Shown here one piece after another: positions 1-5,860 of a stretch of 5,860 nucleotides of DNA. The translations under genes were made by a program, and so were the position numbers. Source of the stretch: Nitrospina sp. (GTDB taxonomy: Bacteria > Nitrospinota > Nitrospinia > Nitrospinales > VA-1). Below the pieces are notes generated by a model. It did not search any database and was not told the DNA's origin. It saw nothing but the letters and a program-made list of their open reading frames with translations. How positions within the stretch are numbered: the stretch's first letter is position 1; every line of letters starts with the position of its first letter. The stretch covers positions 1-5,860 of the forward strand of contig DODH01000221.1 of the NCBI GenBank assembly GCA_003545625.1, given 5' to 3'.

Positions 1-543
1 CTAATCCTATCCGCCGCCCTTAAAAAATTAACCTTGGATAGCGAAACGGACCCTCTAACAGGTCTGTTCAACAGGCGAACTTTTATGCAAAAGATTGAAA
101 ATGAAGCCCTGCGCTTCAAGCGAACCCAAAAACCTTTTTCAATCCTTTTTGGTGATATCGATTTATTCAAAAAAATCAACGACACCTACGGCCATTTGGC
201 GGGCGATGCTATTTTGGTAAGTATCAGCCACATCCTGAACACAGAAAAACGGGAAATAGACCAAGTGGCAAGATGGGGAGGAGAAGAGTTTTTAATTTTA
301 CTTCCTGAAACGAACTTGAAGGGAGCGGTTCAGCTTGGTAATAAAATCCGGAAATCAATTTCCGCAAAACCTATTACCCATGAAGGACAGGAAATTAATG
401 TAACCATGAGTTTCGGGGTCAGCGAGTATAACAGTGAAACCCATATCGAAAAAATCATCGACCTCGCCGACCAAAGGCTTTATCTGGCAAAAAATTCCGG
501 CCGCAACAAAGTCGTCTCGGAAGACGCATTAACCAAATTTTGA
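1..543 (+). CDS. GGDEF-domain diguanylate cyclase, C-terminal part (5' end outside window)
   Basis: Seen: the frame is open from base 1 without a stop, so the TTG at position 34 is not a credible start and the gene begins upstream of the window. The visible 180 residues are one complete GGDEF domain: the opening DPLTGLFNRR, the metal-binding GDIDLFKKINDTYGH segment (GDID at 151-162), the signature GGEEF (277-291), and the closing segment LADQRLYLAKNSGRNKV. An RxxD inhibitory I-site (REID, 250-261) sits five residues before GGEEF, as in product-inhibited cyclases. Known: the family condenses two GTP into cyclic di-GMP as a dimer, in the cytoplasm or on the cytoplasmic face of the membrane. Inference: signature and I-site are intact, so it should be active and feedback-controlled. 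The sensory or receiver domain that would tell its input lies off the left edge. It ends 2 bases before the convergent nucleoside phosphorylase gene, and I see no clear terminator between them. Confidence 0.95.
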   Translation, partial: LILSAALKKLTLDSETDPLTGLFNRRTFMQKIENEALRFKRTQKPFSILFGDIDLFKKINDTYGHLAGDAILVSISHILNTEKREIDQVARWGGEEFLILLPETNLKGAVQLGNKIRKSISAKPITHEGQEINVTMSFGVSEYNSETHIEKIIDLADQRLYLAKNSGRNKVVSEDALTKF

Positions 544-545
544 AA

Positions 546-1280
546 TCAGCCTAACAGGTCAGACAAAAACCTTGTCATACTCTGAGTTGCAAATTGGGTT
601 TGGGTGCGAAGCGACAAGGCACTTTTGATGGAACCGGGGTGCGTCAATACATACCATCCGGCTTTGAGGGTTGAAATTTCTCCATCACTTCCCAGAAACG
701 AGGAGCTGTCCAGAAGCTCCTGGTCGACCCTGTCGGAAATCGCCCGTACAGATAGTAAAGGCAGGCCCTTTTCTTCAGCCACTCTGGCAATCGCCGAAGT
801 TTCCATTTCCACTGCTTGAACACAATAACTCGTTCCCAGTTCCCGCTTGGCTGCTGGCTCGTGAATTACGGTATTGACGGTTAGTAGTCCACCCACAACC
901 GCCTTAATTCCATCAGAACAGGGAGTGTTCCGGGCACGATCCAGCCAATTGGGATCAGAAAAATATTTTCTTTTTCCATTCACTTCCAAAATAGAATCGG
1001 CAATCACCAGATCGCCGACATTCAGTTCCGGCTGAACCGCCCCGGCATAGCCGGTGCTGATCAAAACCTTGGGCTGAAAATGGTCGATGACTTGAAGGGT
1101 GGAATCCTCGGCCCTTTGTTTGCCAACGCCGGACTGGACCAGGACAATATTCTGCACCCCCCACTTGCCGGGCCAGACATTTGTTTTACCCAGACGTACA
1201 CGATCTGAAATATTCATTGCCCGCTTGATACCGGCAATTTCTTCTTTTACCGCTCCAAATATGGCAATACAATCATTCAT
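546..1280 (-). CDS. Nucleoside phosphorylase superfamily protein, MTA/SAH nucleosidase-like
   Basis: Seen (244 residues, numbered from the ATG at 1280): N-terminal IAIFGAVKEE (residues 5-14) matches the GAMxEE opening of 5'-methylthioadenosine/S-adenosylhomocysteine nucleosidases. SGVGK (50-54) and STGYAGAVQPELNVGDLVIA (75-94) are the phosphate/ribose-side glycine loops. VEMETSAIA (157-165) is the purine/ribose-binding VEME segment, and RAISDRVD (179-186) carries the Ser-Asp pair whose Asp is the usual general acid. Known: the family cleaves the N-glycosidic bond of purine nucleosides (MTA, SAH, futalosine and related compounds) in the cytosol. Inference: a nucleosidase of the methyl cycle or a relative acting on another 5'-modified adenosine. 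The 60-residue C-terminal tail after the catalytic Asp is longer than in E. coli MtnN, so substrate is not fixed by sequence. An in-frame GTG at 1298 would add six residues, but GAGG then abuts the start; the ATG at 1280 fits the family start better. Divergent from the methyltransferase gene across the repeat-bearing spacer. Confidence 0.85.
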   Translation of the reverse strand: MNDCIAIFGAVKEEIAGIKRAMNISDRVRLGKTNVWPGKWGVQNIVLVQSGVGKQRAEDSTLQVIDHFQPKVLISTGYAGAVQPELNVGDLVIADSILEVNGKRKYFSDPNWLDRARNTPCSDGIKAVVGGLLTVNTVIHEPAAKRELGTSYCVQAVEMETSAIARVAEEKGLPLLSVRAISDRVDQELLDSSSFLGSDGEISTLKAGWYVLTHPGSIKSALSLRTQTQFATQSMTRFLSDLLG

Positions 1281-1468
1281 AACACGGAAGTATACCACCC
1301 TCTTTCAACCCGGCAGTTCAAATTACTGCTCCCACGCAGTTTTAGTATTTGCTTCCTGGCTCAGCAGCTACTAGGGTTTCACACTCCTCGCGGTTTTAGT
1401 ATTTGCTTCCTAACCCAGCGGGTGCTATGGTTTCGCACTTCCCGCAACTAACTGGAAATCTTTGATCT
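1281..1468. other. Divergent intergenic region between the nucleosidase-like and methyltransferase genes
   Basis: This 188-base spacer must hold the promoters of both flanking genes, which are read away from each other. Most of it is taken up by a tandem 54-base repeat. Just before the repeat, ACTGC (1325-1329) and GCAGT (1336-1340) form a short hairpin with a 6-base loop, followed by a 4-T run. With a 5-bp stem and no gene reading into it on that strand, I do not call it a terminator. I could not identify a convincing -35/-10 pair for either gene. Confidence 0.6.
1335..1442. repeat. Tandem imperfect 54-base direct repeat, two copies
   Basis: Copy 1 is 1335-1388 and copy 2 is 1389-1442, directly adjacent. 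I count 43 of 54 positions identical without gaps, and most differences are transitions. The longest identical core is TTTTAGTATTTGCTTCCT (1340-1357 and 1394-1411); a second shared block is GGTTTC plus CAC near the unit ends. The five bases after copy 2 (CGCAA, 1443-1447) resemble the start of a third unit. There is no coding potential that I trust here. The position between two divergent promoters is compatible with paired regulator-binding sites, but a simple old duplication explains it equally well. Confidence 0.8.
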
Positions 1469-2875
1469 ATGGCAAAGCTGAAACTGAATATTCCGGTCAA
1501 AAAAGGCGACCGGCTTGAGCTGGATGTTGAAACCCTGGCGTCCAGTGGTGACGGCCTTTGCCGATACGAAGGCTACACCCTGTTTACACCGGGCGGACTG
1601 CCCGGTGATAAGATCGTGGGGAAAGTTGTCAAAACCACTCCGCGTTTTGGCGTGATGAAGATGTTTAAAGTAATCGAGTTCTCCAAGGACCGTGTCGACC
1701 CTCCCTGCCCTGTTTTCTTCAAATGCGGCGGTTGCAAATTCCAGGACCTGGCCTATGAAAAACAGTTGCAGTTTAAAATCCAGATTATCAAAGACAGCCT
1801 GAAACGCATTGCCCATATTGAACCCCCGGAAAATATTGAAGTCATCGCGGCGGACTCGCAATACCAATACCGCAACAAAGGCAGTTTCGCGGTACAGGGA
1901 AATACGGGAAAACCTCTTATCGGATTTTATGCTGAAAGCTCCCATGATGTCGCCGACTCGGCCACCTGTGACATTCTCCTGCCAGCAATTAACAATACAA
2001 AGGAATGGCTGCGCCAGCTTTTAGAAAAGCATGAGATCTCTATTTACCACGAACGCAGTCATCAGGGGCTCCTGCGCGGATTGATCATCAGGCATTCCTT
2101 ATCAACGGGAGAAACCCTGGTCGGCATGGTCACCAACAAAGGCAGGTTTCCAAGAGGGTTTCTGGCCGACCTGACCCAGGAGAAGAATCTAAAAAAGCTG
2201 GGCATTGTCGGTCTGATTCAGAACATCAATTCGCAAAATACCAACGTGATCATGGGTTCTGAAAACAAGGTGCTGTGGGGAAAAAACCGTTATACCGAGA
2301 ACCTTGGAGGGTTGACTTTTCACCTTTCCCTCGGCTCCTTTTTCCAGATCCATTCCAAACAGGCAGAAAAACTTTATACCCTCATTGACCAATGGACCGA
2401 AGAAGCCGGAGATCGAACCCTGGTTGATGCTTATAGTGGATCGGGAGGCATCGCCCTGTGGCTGGCAAAGCAGGGTAGAAGTGTAATCGGAATTGAAAAA
2501 TTTGAACCGGCCATGGAAGATGCAAGACAGAGCGCTAAAAGCAATGGGCTTTCCAATTGCCAGTTCCTTACCGGAGCAGTGGAAGAGCATGTCTCTAAAA
2601 TTGCTTTGGATAAAACCGTTCACACCTTCATCATGGACCCTCCCCGTAAAGGTATATCAGAAGCGGTTATCCAAACTCTCTTACAAGCCCAACCTAAACA
2701 AATCATTTATATTTCGTGCAATCCGGCCACCCTGGCCCGCGACCTGGAACGTCTCGATGGATACAAGATTCAGGATATCCGGGTGATTGACATGTTCCCT
2801 CAAACCCAGCACATAGAAACCGCCGTCCGCCTCACCCACCGGCCAACGGCCAGTGGCCGTGGTATTCTACCTTAG
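1469..2875 (+). CDS. rlmD: 23S rRNA (uracil-C5)-methyltransferase, RlmD/RumA family (iron-sulfur)
   Basis: Seen (468 residues): an N-terminal TRAM-like RNA-binding domain (about 10-70). Four iron-sulfur cysteines follow: C80, C86 and C89 in the CPVFFKCGGC segment, and C167 in the ATCDIL segment. The SAM-dependent methyltransferase domain begins at SFFQIHSKQAEKLY (290-303), with motif I VDAYSGSGG (319-327), IEKFEPA (342-348), DPPRKG (390-395), the nucleophile C417 in SCNPATLARDL, and the general base E450 in DMFPQTQHIE. Known: the family makes 5-methyluridine in 23S rRNA (U1939 in E. coli RlmD; RlmC and RlmCD use U747). Every catalytic residue is present, so the enzyme should be active. Which uridine it modifies is inferred, so the symbol is family-level. 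A GGAAA (1454-1458) lies 10 bases before the ATG. The last 13 residues after the AVRL strand look non-catalytic, and the stop codon TAG is the first three bases of the left inverted repeat. Confidence 0.93.
   Translation: MAKLKLNIPVKKGDRLELDVETLASSGDGLCRYEGYTLFTPGGLPGDKIVGKVVKTTPRFGVMKMFKVIEFSKDRVDPPCPVFFKCGGCKFQDLAYEKQLQFKIQIIKDSLKRIAHIEPPENIEVIAADSQYQYRNKGSFAVQGNTGKPLIGFYAESSHDVADSATCDILLPAINNTKEWLRQLLEKHEISIYHERSHQGLLRGLIIRHSLSTGETLVGMVTNKGRFPRGFLADLTQEKNLKKLGIVGLIQNINSQNTNVIMGSENKVLWGKNRYTENLGGLTFHLSLGSFFQIHSKQAEKLYTLIDQWTEEAGDRTLVDAYSGSGGIALWLAKQGRSVIGIEKFEPAMEDARQSAKSNGLSNCQFLTGAVEEHVSKIALDKTVHTFIMDPPRKGISEAVIQTLLQAQPKQIIYISCNPATLARDLERLDGYKIQDIRVIDMFPQTQHIETAVRLTHRPTASGRGILP
2846..2860. 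repeat. 15-base palindrome at the 3' end of the methyltransferase gene
   Basis: ACGGCCA (2846-2852) and TGGCCGT (2854-2860) are perfect inverse complements around a single central G. The one-base centre means an RNA hairpin would open to a loop of about five bases. No T-run follows directly, so it is not a good intrinsic terminator. It encodes part of the non-catalytic tail and lies just upstream of the 63-base repeat. Confidence 0.55.
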
Positions 2876-2935
2876 CCTTTACCCGTGCCGAGCATGAAGT
2901 CAATGGTTGAATACCACGCATGCCCCACATGGGGT
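2873..2935 (+). repeat. Left arm of a 63-base inverted repeat pair
   Basis: This segment is the reverse complement of 4196-4258 at 61 of 63 positions, with no gaps. It begins TAGCCTTTACCCGTGCC, and its first three bases are the stop codon of the upstream methyltransferase gene. Near its inner end, TGCCCC (2921-2926) and GGGGTA (2931-2936) form a hairpin around the loop ACAT, with one G-T pair. The two mismatches to the right arm (2927 and 2928) fall inside that loop. In addition, TTTACCC (2878-2884) pairs with GGGTAAA (2932-2938), so nearly the whole arm can fold on itself. GTGGTATTC in the gene tail (2859-2867) is also complementary to GAATACCAC (2909-2917). Confidence 0.93.
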
Positions 2936-3053
2936 AAATACGCAATAGTTTTCGCTGGCTAACAACGACTCTTCTCGGCTTACTCAAGCTATGCTCTATC
3001 CCACCGGGCGTGGCCCGGTTGGCTAAACCGGCAATTAATGGTATACCTGTAAG
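2936..3053. other. Spacer between the left inverted repeat and the broken kinase gene
   Basis: This 118-base stretch has no credible gene. Its notable content is a pair of overlapping hairpins. ACCGGGC (3003-3009) pairs with GCCCGGT (3013-3019) around GTG, and CCGGTT (3015-3020) pairs with AACCGG (3026-3031) around GGCTA. Because bases 3015-3019 are used by both, only one can form at a time, which resembles an attenuator or leader switch in shape only. No strong promoter and no clear ribosome binding site could be identified before the ATG at 3054. Confidence 0.5.
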
Positions 3054-4162
3054 ATGGCAAATAGTCGAAAAATCGAACTATTGCAGGAGACTGATCTGCT
3101 CAGTTGTTTCGACGAGTCTACCCTGAGCAAGCTGGTCGAACATTGCCGGGAAATTTCCCTCGCACCTAAAGAAGTTCTATTCAATGAGGATGATCTGGAA
3201 AATGCCATGTACCTCATCCTCGAAGGAGAGCTTGAAGTTTTCAAGGGACCCAAATAAATAGCTATTCTAGGTCCGGGTCAATATCTGGGAAAAATGTCGC
3301 TGATCGAATCCAAAGCACGCTCCGCTTCGGCCAGGGCACAACAAACCACCCTGCTCATTGAAATCAATGAAGAACATTTCCACACCTATCTCGCGTCAGA
3401 ACCCCAGGCGCTCCTCTCCATCATGCGTACCTTGTCAAGCCGCATACGCAATGATCTGGAAACGATGATGAAGGACCTGCGCCAACTGAGTATTTTTACC
3501 CACGATATCCGTAATTTCCTGAGCACCCTGGTCTTGCTGAATTGACCATTGAAGATTCCATCGAAATGTTTGAAGGAACCAACTCCAGCCATAAAAAACG
3601 GGACGGGCTGGAAGACATGGAGCAATGCCAGCATGTGGTCGAAACGGTCCGCACCAACCTGATGGAGCTTCTGGATTCCAGTTTGAACCATGTAAAAAAA
3701 ATCAAAACCGAATATGTAAAATCAAAACAATCCATTCTACCAGTCATAGAAGAAACTATAGCGGGGCTTACCACGCACCCACAATTGCACAACAAAACCA
3801 TCAGCATCCTTCCCGAAGGGGATTCCCTGGATGCGGTTTTTTATCCTTTGGACATCCAACGTGTCCTGCAAAACCTGATCATCAACGCCGGCTACGTTAC
3901 AGAAAGCGGAGGCCAGGTGGATGTCCGGGTCACTCAAAACAACGGGCTCCTAAAGGTCAGCGTAATAAATAAGGGTTGTGGTATCCCGGAGGACGTTCAG
4001 GGATATCTTTTCAAAGACACATTAACCACCAAGAAGGATGGCAACGGACTGGGCCTGCTTTCCTGCAAAGGCATAATCGAAGAAAATCACCAGGGAAAAC
4101 TCTGGTTTGAAACTGAAGTGGGAAAAGGAACCACCTTCCACTTCACCCTACCCGCCCACTAA
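3054..4162 (+). pseudogene. Broken cyclic-nucleotide-binding-domain sensor histidine kinase
   Basis: Seen: three frame pieces read as one protein of about 370 residues. Piece 1 (3054-3254) starts a cNMP-binding fold (LLSCFDESTLSKL, LILEGELEVFKG) and ends at an in-frame TAA (3255-3257). The same frame continues with IAILGPGQYLGKMSLIESKARSASARA, the phosphate-binding cassette, and then the H-box THDIRNFL (His at 3501-3503) before a TGA at 3543. The rest is in the -1 frame from about 3542: N-box NLIINA (3872-3889), G1 box NKGCGIP, G2 box DGNGLGLL (4037-4060), ending GKGTTFHFTLP and TAA. One nonsense change and one single-base deletion near 3540-3542 explain the break. Known: such proteins pair a CRP-like sensor with HATPase_c. 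The cassette Glu that normally contacts ribose is Lys here (GK for GE), and the G1 Asp is Asn; Asn at that place also occurs in working kinases. No response regulator is adjacent. Sequencing error is the main alternative to true decay. Confidence 0.88.
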
Positions 4163-4195
4163 TCCGCATATTGCATAGAGTTTCTAAATCACCCC

Positions 4196-4258
4196 ACCCC
4201 ATCCGGGGCATGCGTGGTATTCAACCATTGACTTCATGCTCGGCACGGGTAAAGGCTA
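4196..4258 (-). repeat. Right arm of the 63-base inverted repeat pair
   Basis: This is the inverted partner of 2873-2935 (61 of 63 positions). It starts 33 bases after the stop of the broken kinase gene and ends GGCACGGGTAAAGGCTA. Its CCCC (4197-4200) and GGGG (4205-4208) keep the arm hairpin seen on the left, but with a different loop (ATCC on this strand, GGAT in repeat orientation). The outer terminal dinucleotides of both arms are TA, at 2873-2874 and 4257-4258. No further match between the two outer flanks is visible. Confidence 0.93.
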
Positions 4259-4297
4259 GTGAAGAGGGTATAACTGGGGTTGGGGGGATTTGCTTTT

Positions 4298-4321
4298 TCT
4301 GCTTGGAACAGCAGACTTTTT
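4298..4321 (+). terminator. Possible intrinsic terminator after the broken kinase gene
   Basis: TCTGCT (4298-4303) pairs with AGCAGA (4310-4315) around the loop TGGAAC, followed by C and five T (4317-4321). The stem is only six pairs with moderate GC, so the signal is modest. It faces transcription coming from the kinase gene. Read on the other strand, the hairpin is followed by A rather than T, so it would not serve asnS. Confidence 0.4.
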
Positions 4322-4386
4322 AAGCCGAGACAACTCTTTGCTCGCCAGAAAAAGTAACGGTTCTCTGCCCCACGCCTAGTGGTCGG

Positions 4387-5790
4387 TTAGAATTTGGCGT
4401 GTTTGGGAGTTCTGGGGAAGGGGATTACATCGCGGATATTTTCCATGCCAGTGACAAACTGAACTAATCTTTCGAATCCCAACCCGAATCCTGAGTGAGG
4501 TGCCGACCCGAATTTCCGCAGATCAAGATACCACCAGTATTCTTCCGGGTCGATGTCTTTATCCCGCATGCGTTGTACAAGCACTTCATAATTTTCCTCA
4601 CGCTGGCTACCGCCGATTATTTCCCCAAGGTTCGGCAGAAGTACATCCATGGCTCGCACGGTTTCACCACCTTCATTGAGTTTCATGTAAAAGGACTTGA
4701 TCTGTTCAGGGTAGTTGAACACGATGATCGGTTTTTTGAAAACCTTCTCGCTGAGATAACGCTCATGTTCCGCCTGTAGGGCAAAACCCCACTCCACGGG
4801 GTAGGTAAAAATCTCGGATGCTTTTTGCAATTGATGAATGGCATCGGTATACGTCAGCCTCTCGAACCGATTGTCGATAATATTTCTCAGGGTCTCGAGA
4901 ATGGTGGTGTCAATGCGCTTGTTGAAAAATTCCATGTCTTCGGCGCAGTGTTCCATCACATCCGACAATAAAAACTTAATGAATTCCTCAGCGAGGTCCA
5001 TATTGTCATCCAGGTCATAAAAGGCCATTTCCGGTTCCACCATCCAAAATTCAGCGAGGTGCCGACTGGTGTTGGAGTTTTCGGCCCGGAAGGTGGGACC
5101 AAACGTATAAATGTCTGAAAGGGCCATGGCATAAATTTCTCCTTCCAGTTGTCCGCTAACCGTGAGAAAAGTTTTTTCGCCGAAGAAGTCCTGGGAAAAA
5201 TCAACCTTTCCATGCACTCCCCCCTCCACACGTGGCGGCTTGGATAGATCCAAGGTCGTCACCTGGAACATTTCCCCCGCCCCTTCGCAATCACTGGTGG
5301 TCACAATAGGCGTGTTCAGGTAAACAAAGCCCTGATCTTGAAAAAACCGGTGGATAGAAAAAGCCAGTCGGTTTCGCACCCGCATGACCGCACCAAAAGT
5401 ATTGGTACGCGGGCGAAGGTGGGCGATCTCACGCAAAAACTCGAAGGAATGCCGCTTCTTTTGCAAGGGGTAGTCAACCGGCGCGGAGCCATAAACCTGG
5501 ATTTCGGTGACCTGGACTTCCTTGGACTGGCCCTTGCCTTCAGAAGCCACCAGTTTGCCGCGAACCGAGACACAACTGCCGGTGGTCAATTGGTTCTCAA
5601 TAGAGGAATAGTCTGGAAGAGTATGCCCAACCACCGCCTGAATATTAGCCATACAGGAACCGTCATTGATCTCCAGAAAGGAAAAGCCCCCCTTGGAGTC
5701 CCGCCGGGTTTTCACCCATCCCTTGACCAGTACTTCACCCTCCTCACCATTGAGGAGGTCTTTGATTTTTGTCCGCTTCATAAGCTCCAT
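4387..5790 (-). CDS. asnS: Asparaginyl-tRNA synthetase
   Basis: Seen (467 residues, essentially the length of E. coli AsnS): an N-terminal OB-fold anticodon-binding domain (about 18-105; [21 protein letters not shown]), the linker with HLRPRT (124-129), then the class II catalytic core. Motif 2 is [15 protein letters not shown] (234-248), followed by WMVEPEMAF, and motif 3 is GFGLGFERL (434-442). The close KHAKF is also typical. Known: it charges tRNA-Asn with asparagine using ATP as a cytosolic homodimer. The AsnS-type EFWMVEPE and [10 protein letters not shown] context separates it from AspRS. It is complete with no missing catalytic segment. The ATG at 5790 is preceded by GGGGA a few bases upstream; an ATG three codons inside (5781, giving [10 protein letters not shown]) is an equally plausible start. 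It is convergent to the broken kinase and divergent from whatever the right-edge promoter drives. Its presence implies direct tRNA-Asn charging, though the transamidation route could coexist. Confidence 0.97.
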   Translation of the reverse strand: MELMKRTKIKDLLNGEEGEVLVKGWVKTRRDSKGGFSFLEINDGSCMANIQAVVGHTLPDYSSIENQLTTGSCVSVRGKLVASEGKGQSKEVQVTEIQVYGSAPVDYPLQKKRHSFEFLREIAHLRPRTNTFGAVMRVRNRLAFSIHRFFQDQGFVYLNTPIVTTSDCEGAGEMFQVTTLDLSKPPRVEGGVHGKVDFSQDFFGEKTFLTVSGQLEGEIYAMALSDIYTFGPTFRAENSNTSRHLAEFWMVEPEMAFYDLDDNMDLAEEFIKFLLSDVMEHCAEDMEFFNKRIDTTILETLRNIIDNRFERLTYTDAIHQLQKASEIFTYPVEWGFALQAEHERYLSEKVFKKPIIVFNYPEQIKSFYMKLNEGGETVRAMDVLLPNLGEIIGGSQREENYEVLVQRMRDKDIDPEEYWWYLDLRKFGSAPHSGFGLGFERLVQFVTGMENIRDVIPFPRTPKHAKF

Positions 5791-5801
5791 TTATCCCCAA
5801 C

Positions 5802-5825
5802 AGAGCCCTCATAGGAAGAGGCTCT
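5802..5825. other. Short inverted repeat in the asnS leader
   Basis: AGAGCC (5802-5807) and GGCTCT (5820-5825) are complementary around a 12-base loop, about 12 bases upstream of the asnS start. In the asnS transcript this could fold into a leader hairpin. No T-run follows in either orientation, so it is not a terminator. I see no T-box consensus in the 70 leader bases available. Confidence 0.4.
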
Positions 5826-5830
5826 TCTCA

Positions 5831-5859
5831 TTGACATTAAAGGAGTTTTCAGATATTTT
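5831..5859 (+). promoter_or_regulatory. Sigma-70-type promoter reading out of the right edge
   Basis: TTGACA (5831-5836) is a perfect -35 hexamer. After an ideal 17-base spacer comes TATTTT (5854-5859), which matches four of six bases of the -10 consensus. It points rightward, away from asnS, so a divergent gene probably begins beyond the window. The match is by consensus only. Confidence 0.6.
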
Positions 5860-5860
5860 A

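Larger units (their letters stand above)
4163..4386. other. Intergenic region between the broken kinase gene and asnS
   Basis: This 224-base convergent spacer holds the right inverted-repeat arm and a hairpin with a T-run. CTTTTTCTG (4293-4301) is also complementary to CAGAAAAAG (4346-4354), enclosing that hairpin in a longer possible stem. I found no open frame with coding character and no tRNA-like fold. Confidence 0.5.

Noticed and set aside
546..1280. Hopanoid-associated phosphorylase (HpnG) assignment
   Set aside because: The GAVKEE opening and VEMETSAIA segment fit the MTA/SAH nucleosidase side of the superfamily at least as well, and no hopanoid gene lies nearby.
1335..1442. CRISPR-like repeat array
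   Set aside because: There are only two adjacent copies, with no spacers between them and 11 differences, and no cas gene is nearby.
1448..1945. Long open frame on the minus strand within the methyltransferase gene
   Set aside because: It lies opposite a gene whose iron-sulfur motif is on the plus strand, and its translation has no recognisable motif. It is a shadow frame.
3255..3257. Alternative genetic code with TAA as a sense codon
   Set aside because: This would be the only internal TAA in a real gene here, other genes end with ordinary stops, and the same gene also has a frameshift. Decay or error is simpler.
3257..3266. 10-base palindrome AATAGCTATT next to the premature stop
   Set aside because: It is too short and isolated to mean an operator or an insertion scar; the surrounding coding sequence aligns with the family without a gap.
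4292..4355. Intrinsic terminator for asnS on the minus strand
   Set aside because: The hairpins seen on that strand are followed by A runs, or carry their T run inside the stem, so they do not have terminator form.
5338..5814. Open plus-strand frame of about 158 codons opposite the start of asnS
   Set aside because: It overlaps the conserved OB-fold region of asnS entirely and its translation resembles no family. It is a shadow frame.

Overview
The window looks like a piece of a bacterial chromosome with ordinary gene packing, standard start and stop codons (TGA, TAG and TAA are all used as stops) and a moderate base composition. The set of an asparaginyl-tRNA synthetase, an iron-sulfur rRNA m5U methyltransferase, a GGDEF diguanylate cyclase and a cyclic-nucleotide-sensing histidine kinase fits a Gram-negative, free-living bacterium. 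I cannot assign a phylum from sequence alone; a deltaproteobacterium-like or Nitrospinota-like lineage is only a guess.

Layout from left to right. Positions 1-543 (+) hold the C-terminal end of a GGDEF diguanylate cyclase cut by the window edge. It converges, with a 2-base gap, on a minus-strand nucleoside phosphorylase / MTA-SAH nucleosidase family gene (546-1280). A 188-base divergent intergenic region follows and carries two tandem copies of a 54-base imperfect repeat (1335-1442). A complete RlmD/RumA-type 23S rRNA m5U methyltransferase runs 1469-2875 (+). Next comes a broken gene for a cyclic-nucleotide-binding-domain histidine kinase (3054-4162, +), interrupted by one in-frame TAA and one single-base frameshift. 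It lies between two nearly identical 63-base inverted repeats (2873-2935 and 4196-4258). A complete asparaginyl-tRNA synthetase gene (4387-5790, -) follows. The right edge holds a good sigma-70-type promoter pointing out of the window, divergent from asnS.

The genes do not form one pathway. The rRNA methyltransferase and AsnS are translation housekeeping genes, the phosphorylase is nucleoside salvage or methyl-cycle recycling, and the two signalling genes are unrelated in position. The most unusual structure is the 1386-base unit bounded by the inverted repeats. Its outer ends are both TA, its left end supplies the stop codon of the methyltransferase gene, the only two differences between the arms fall in a hairpin loop, and the signalling gene inside is decayed. 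It could be a degenerate or non-autonomous mobile unit, an invertible segment, or two independent copies of a dispersed intergenic repeat. The sequence alone does not decide between these, and no transposase or recombinase is visible.
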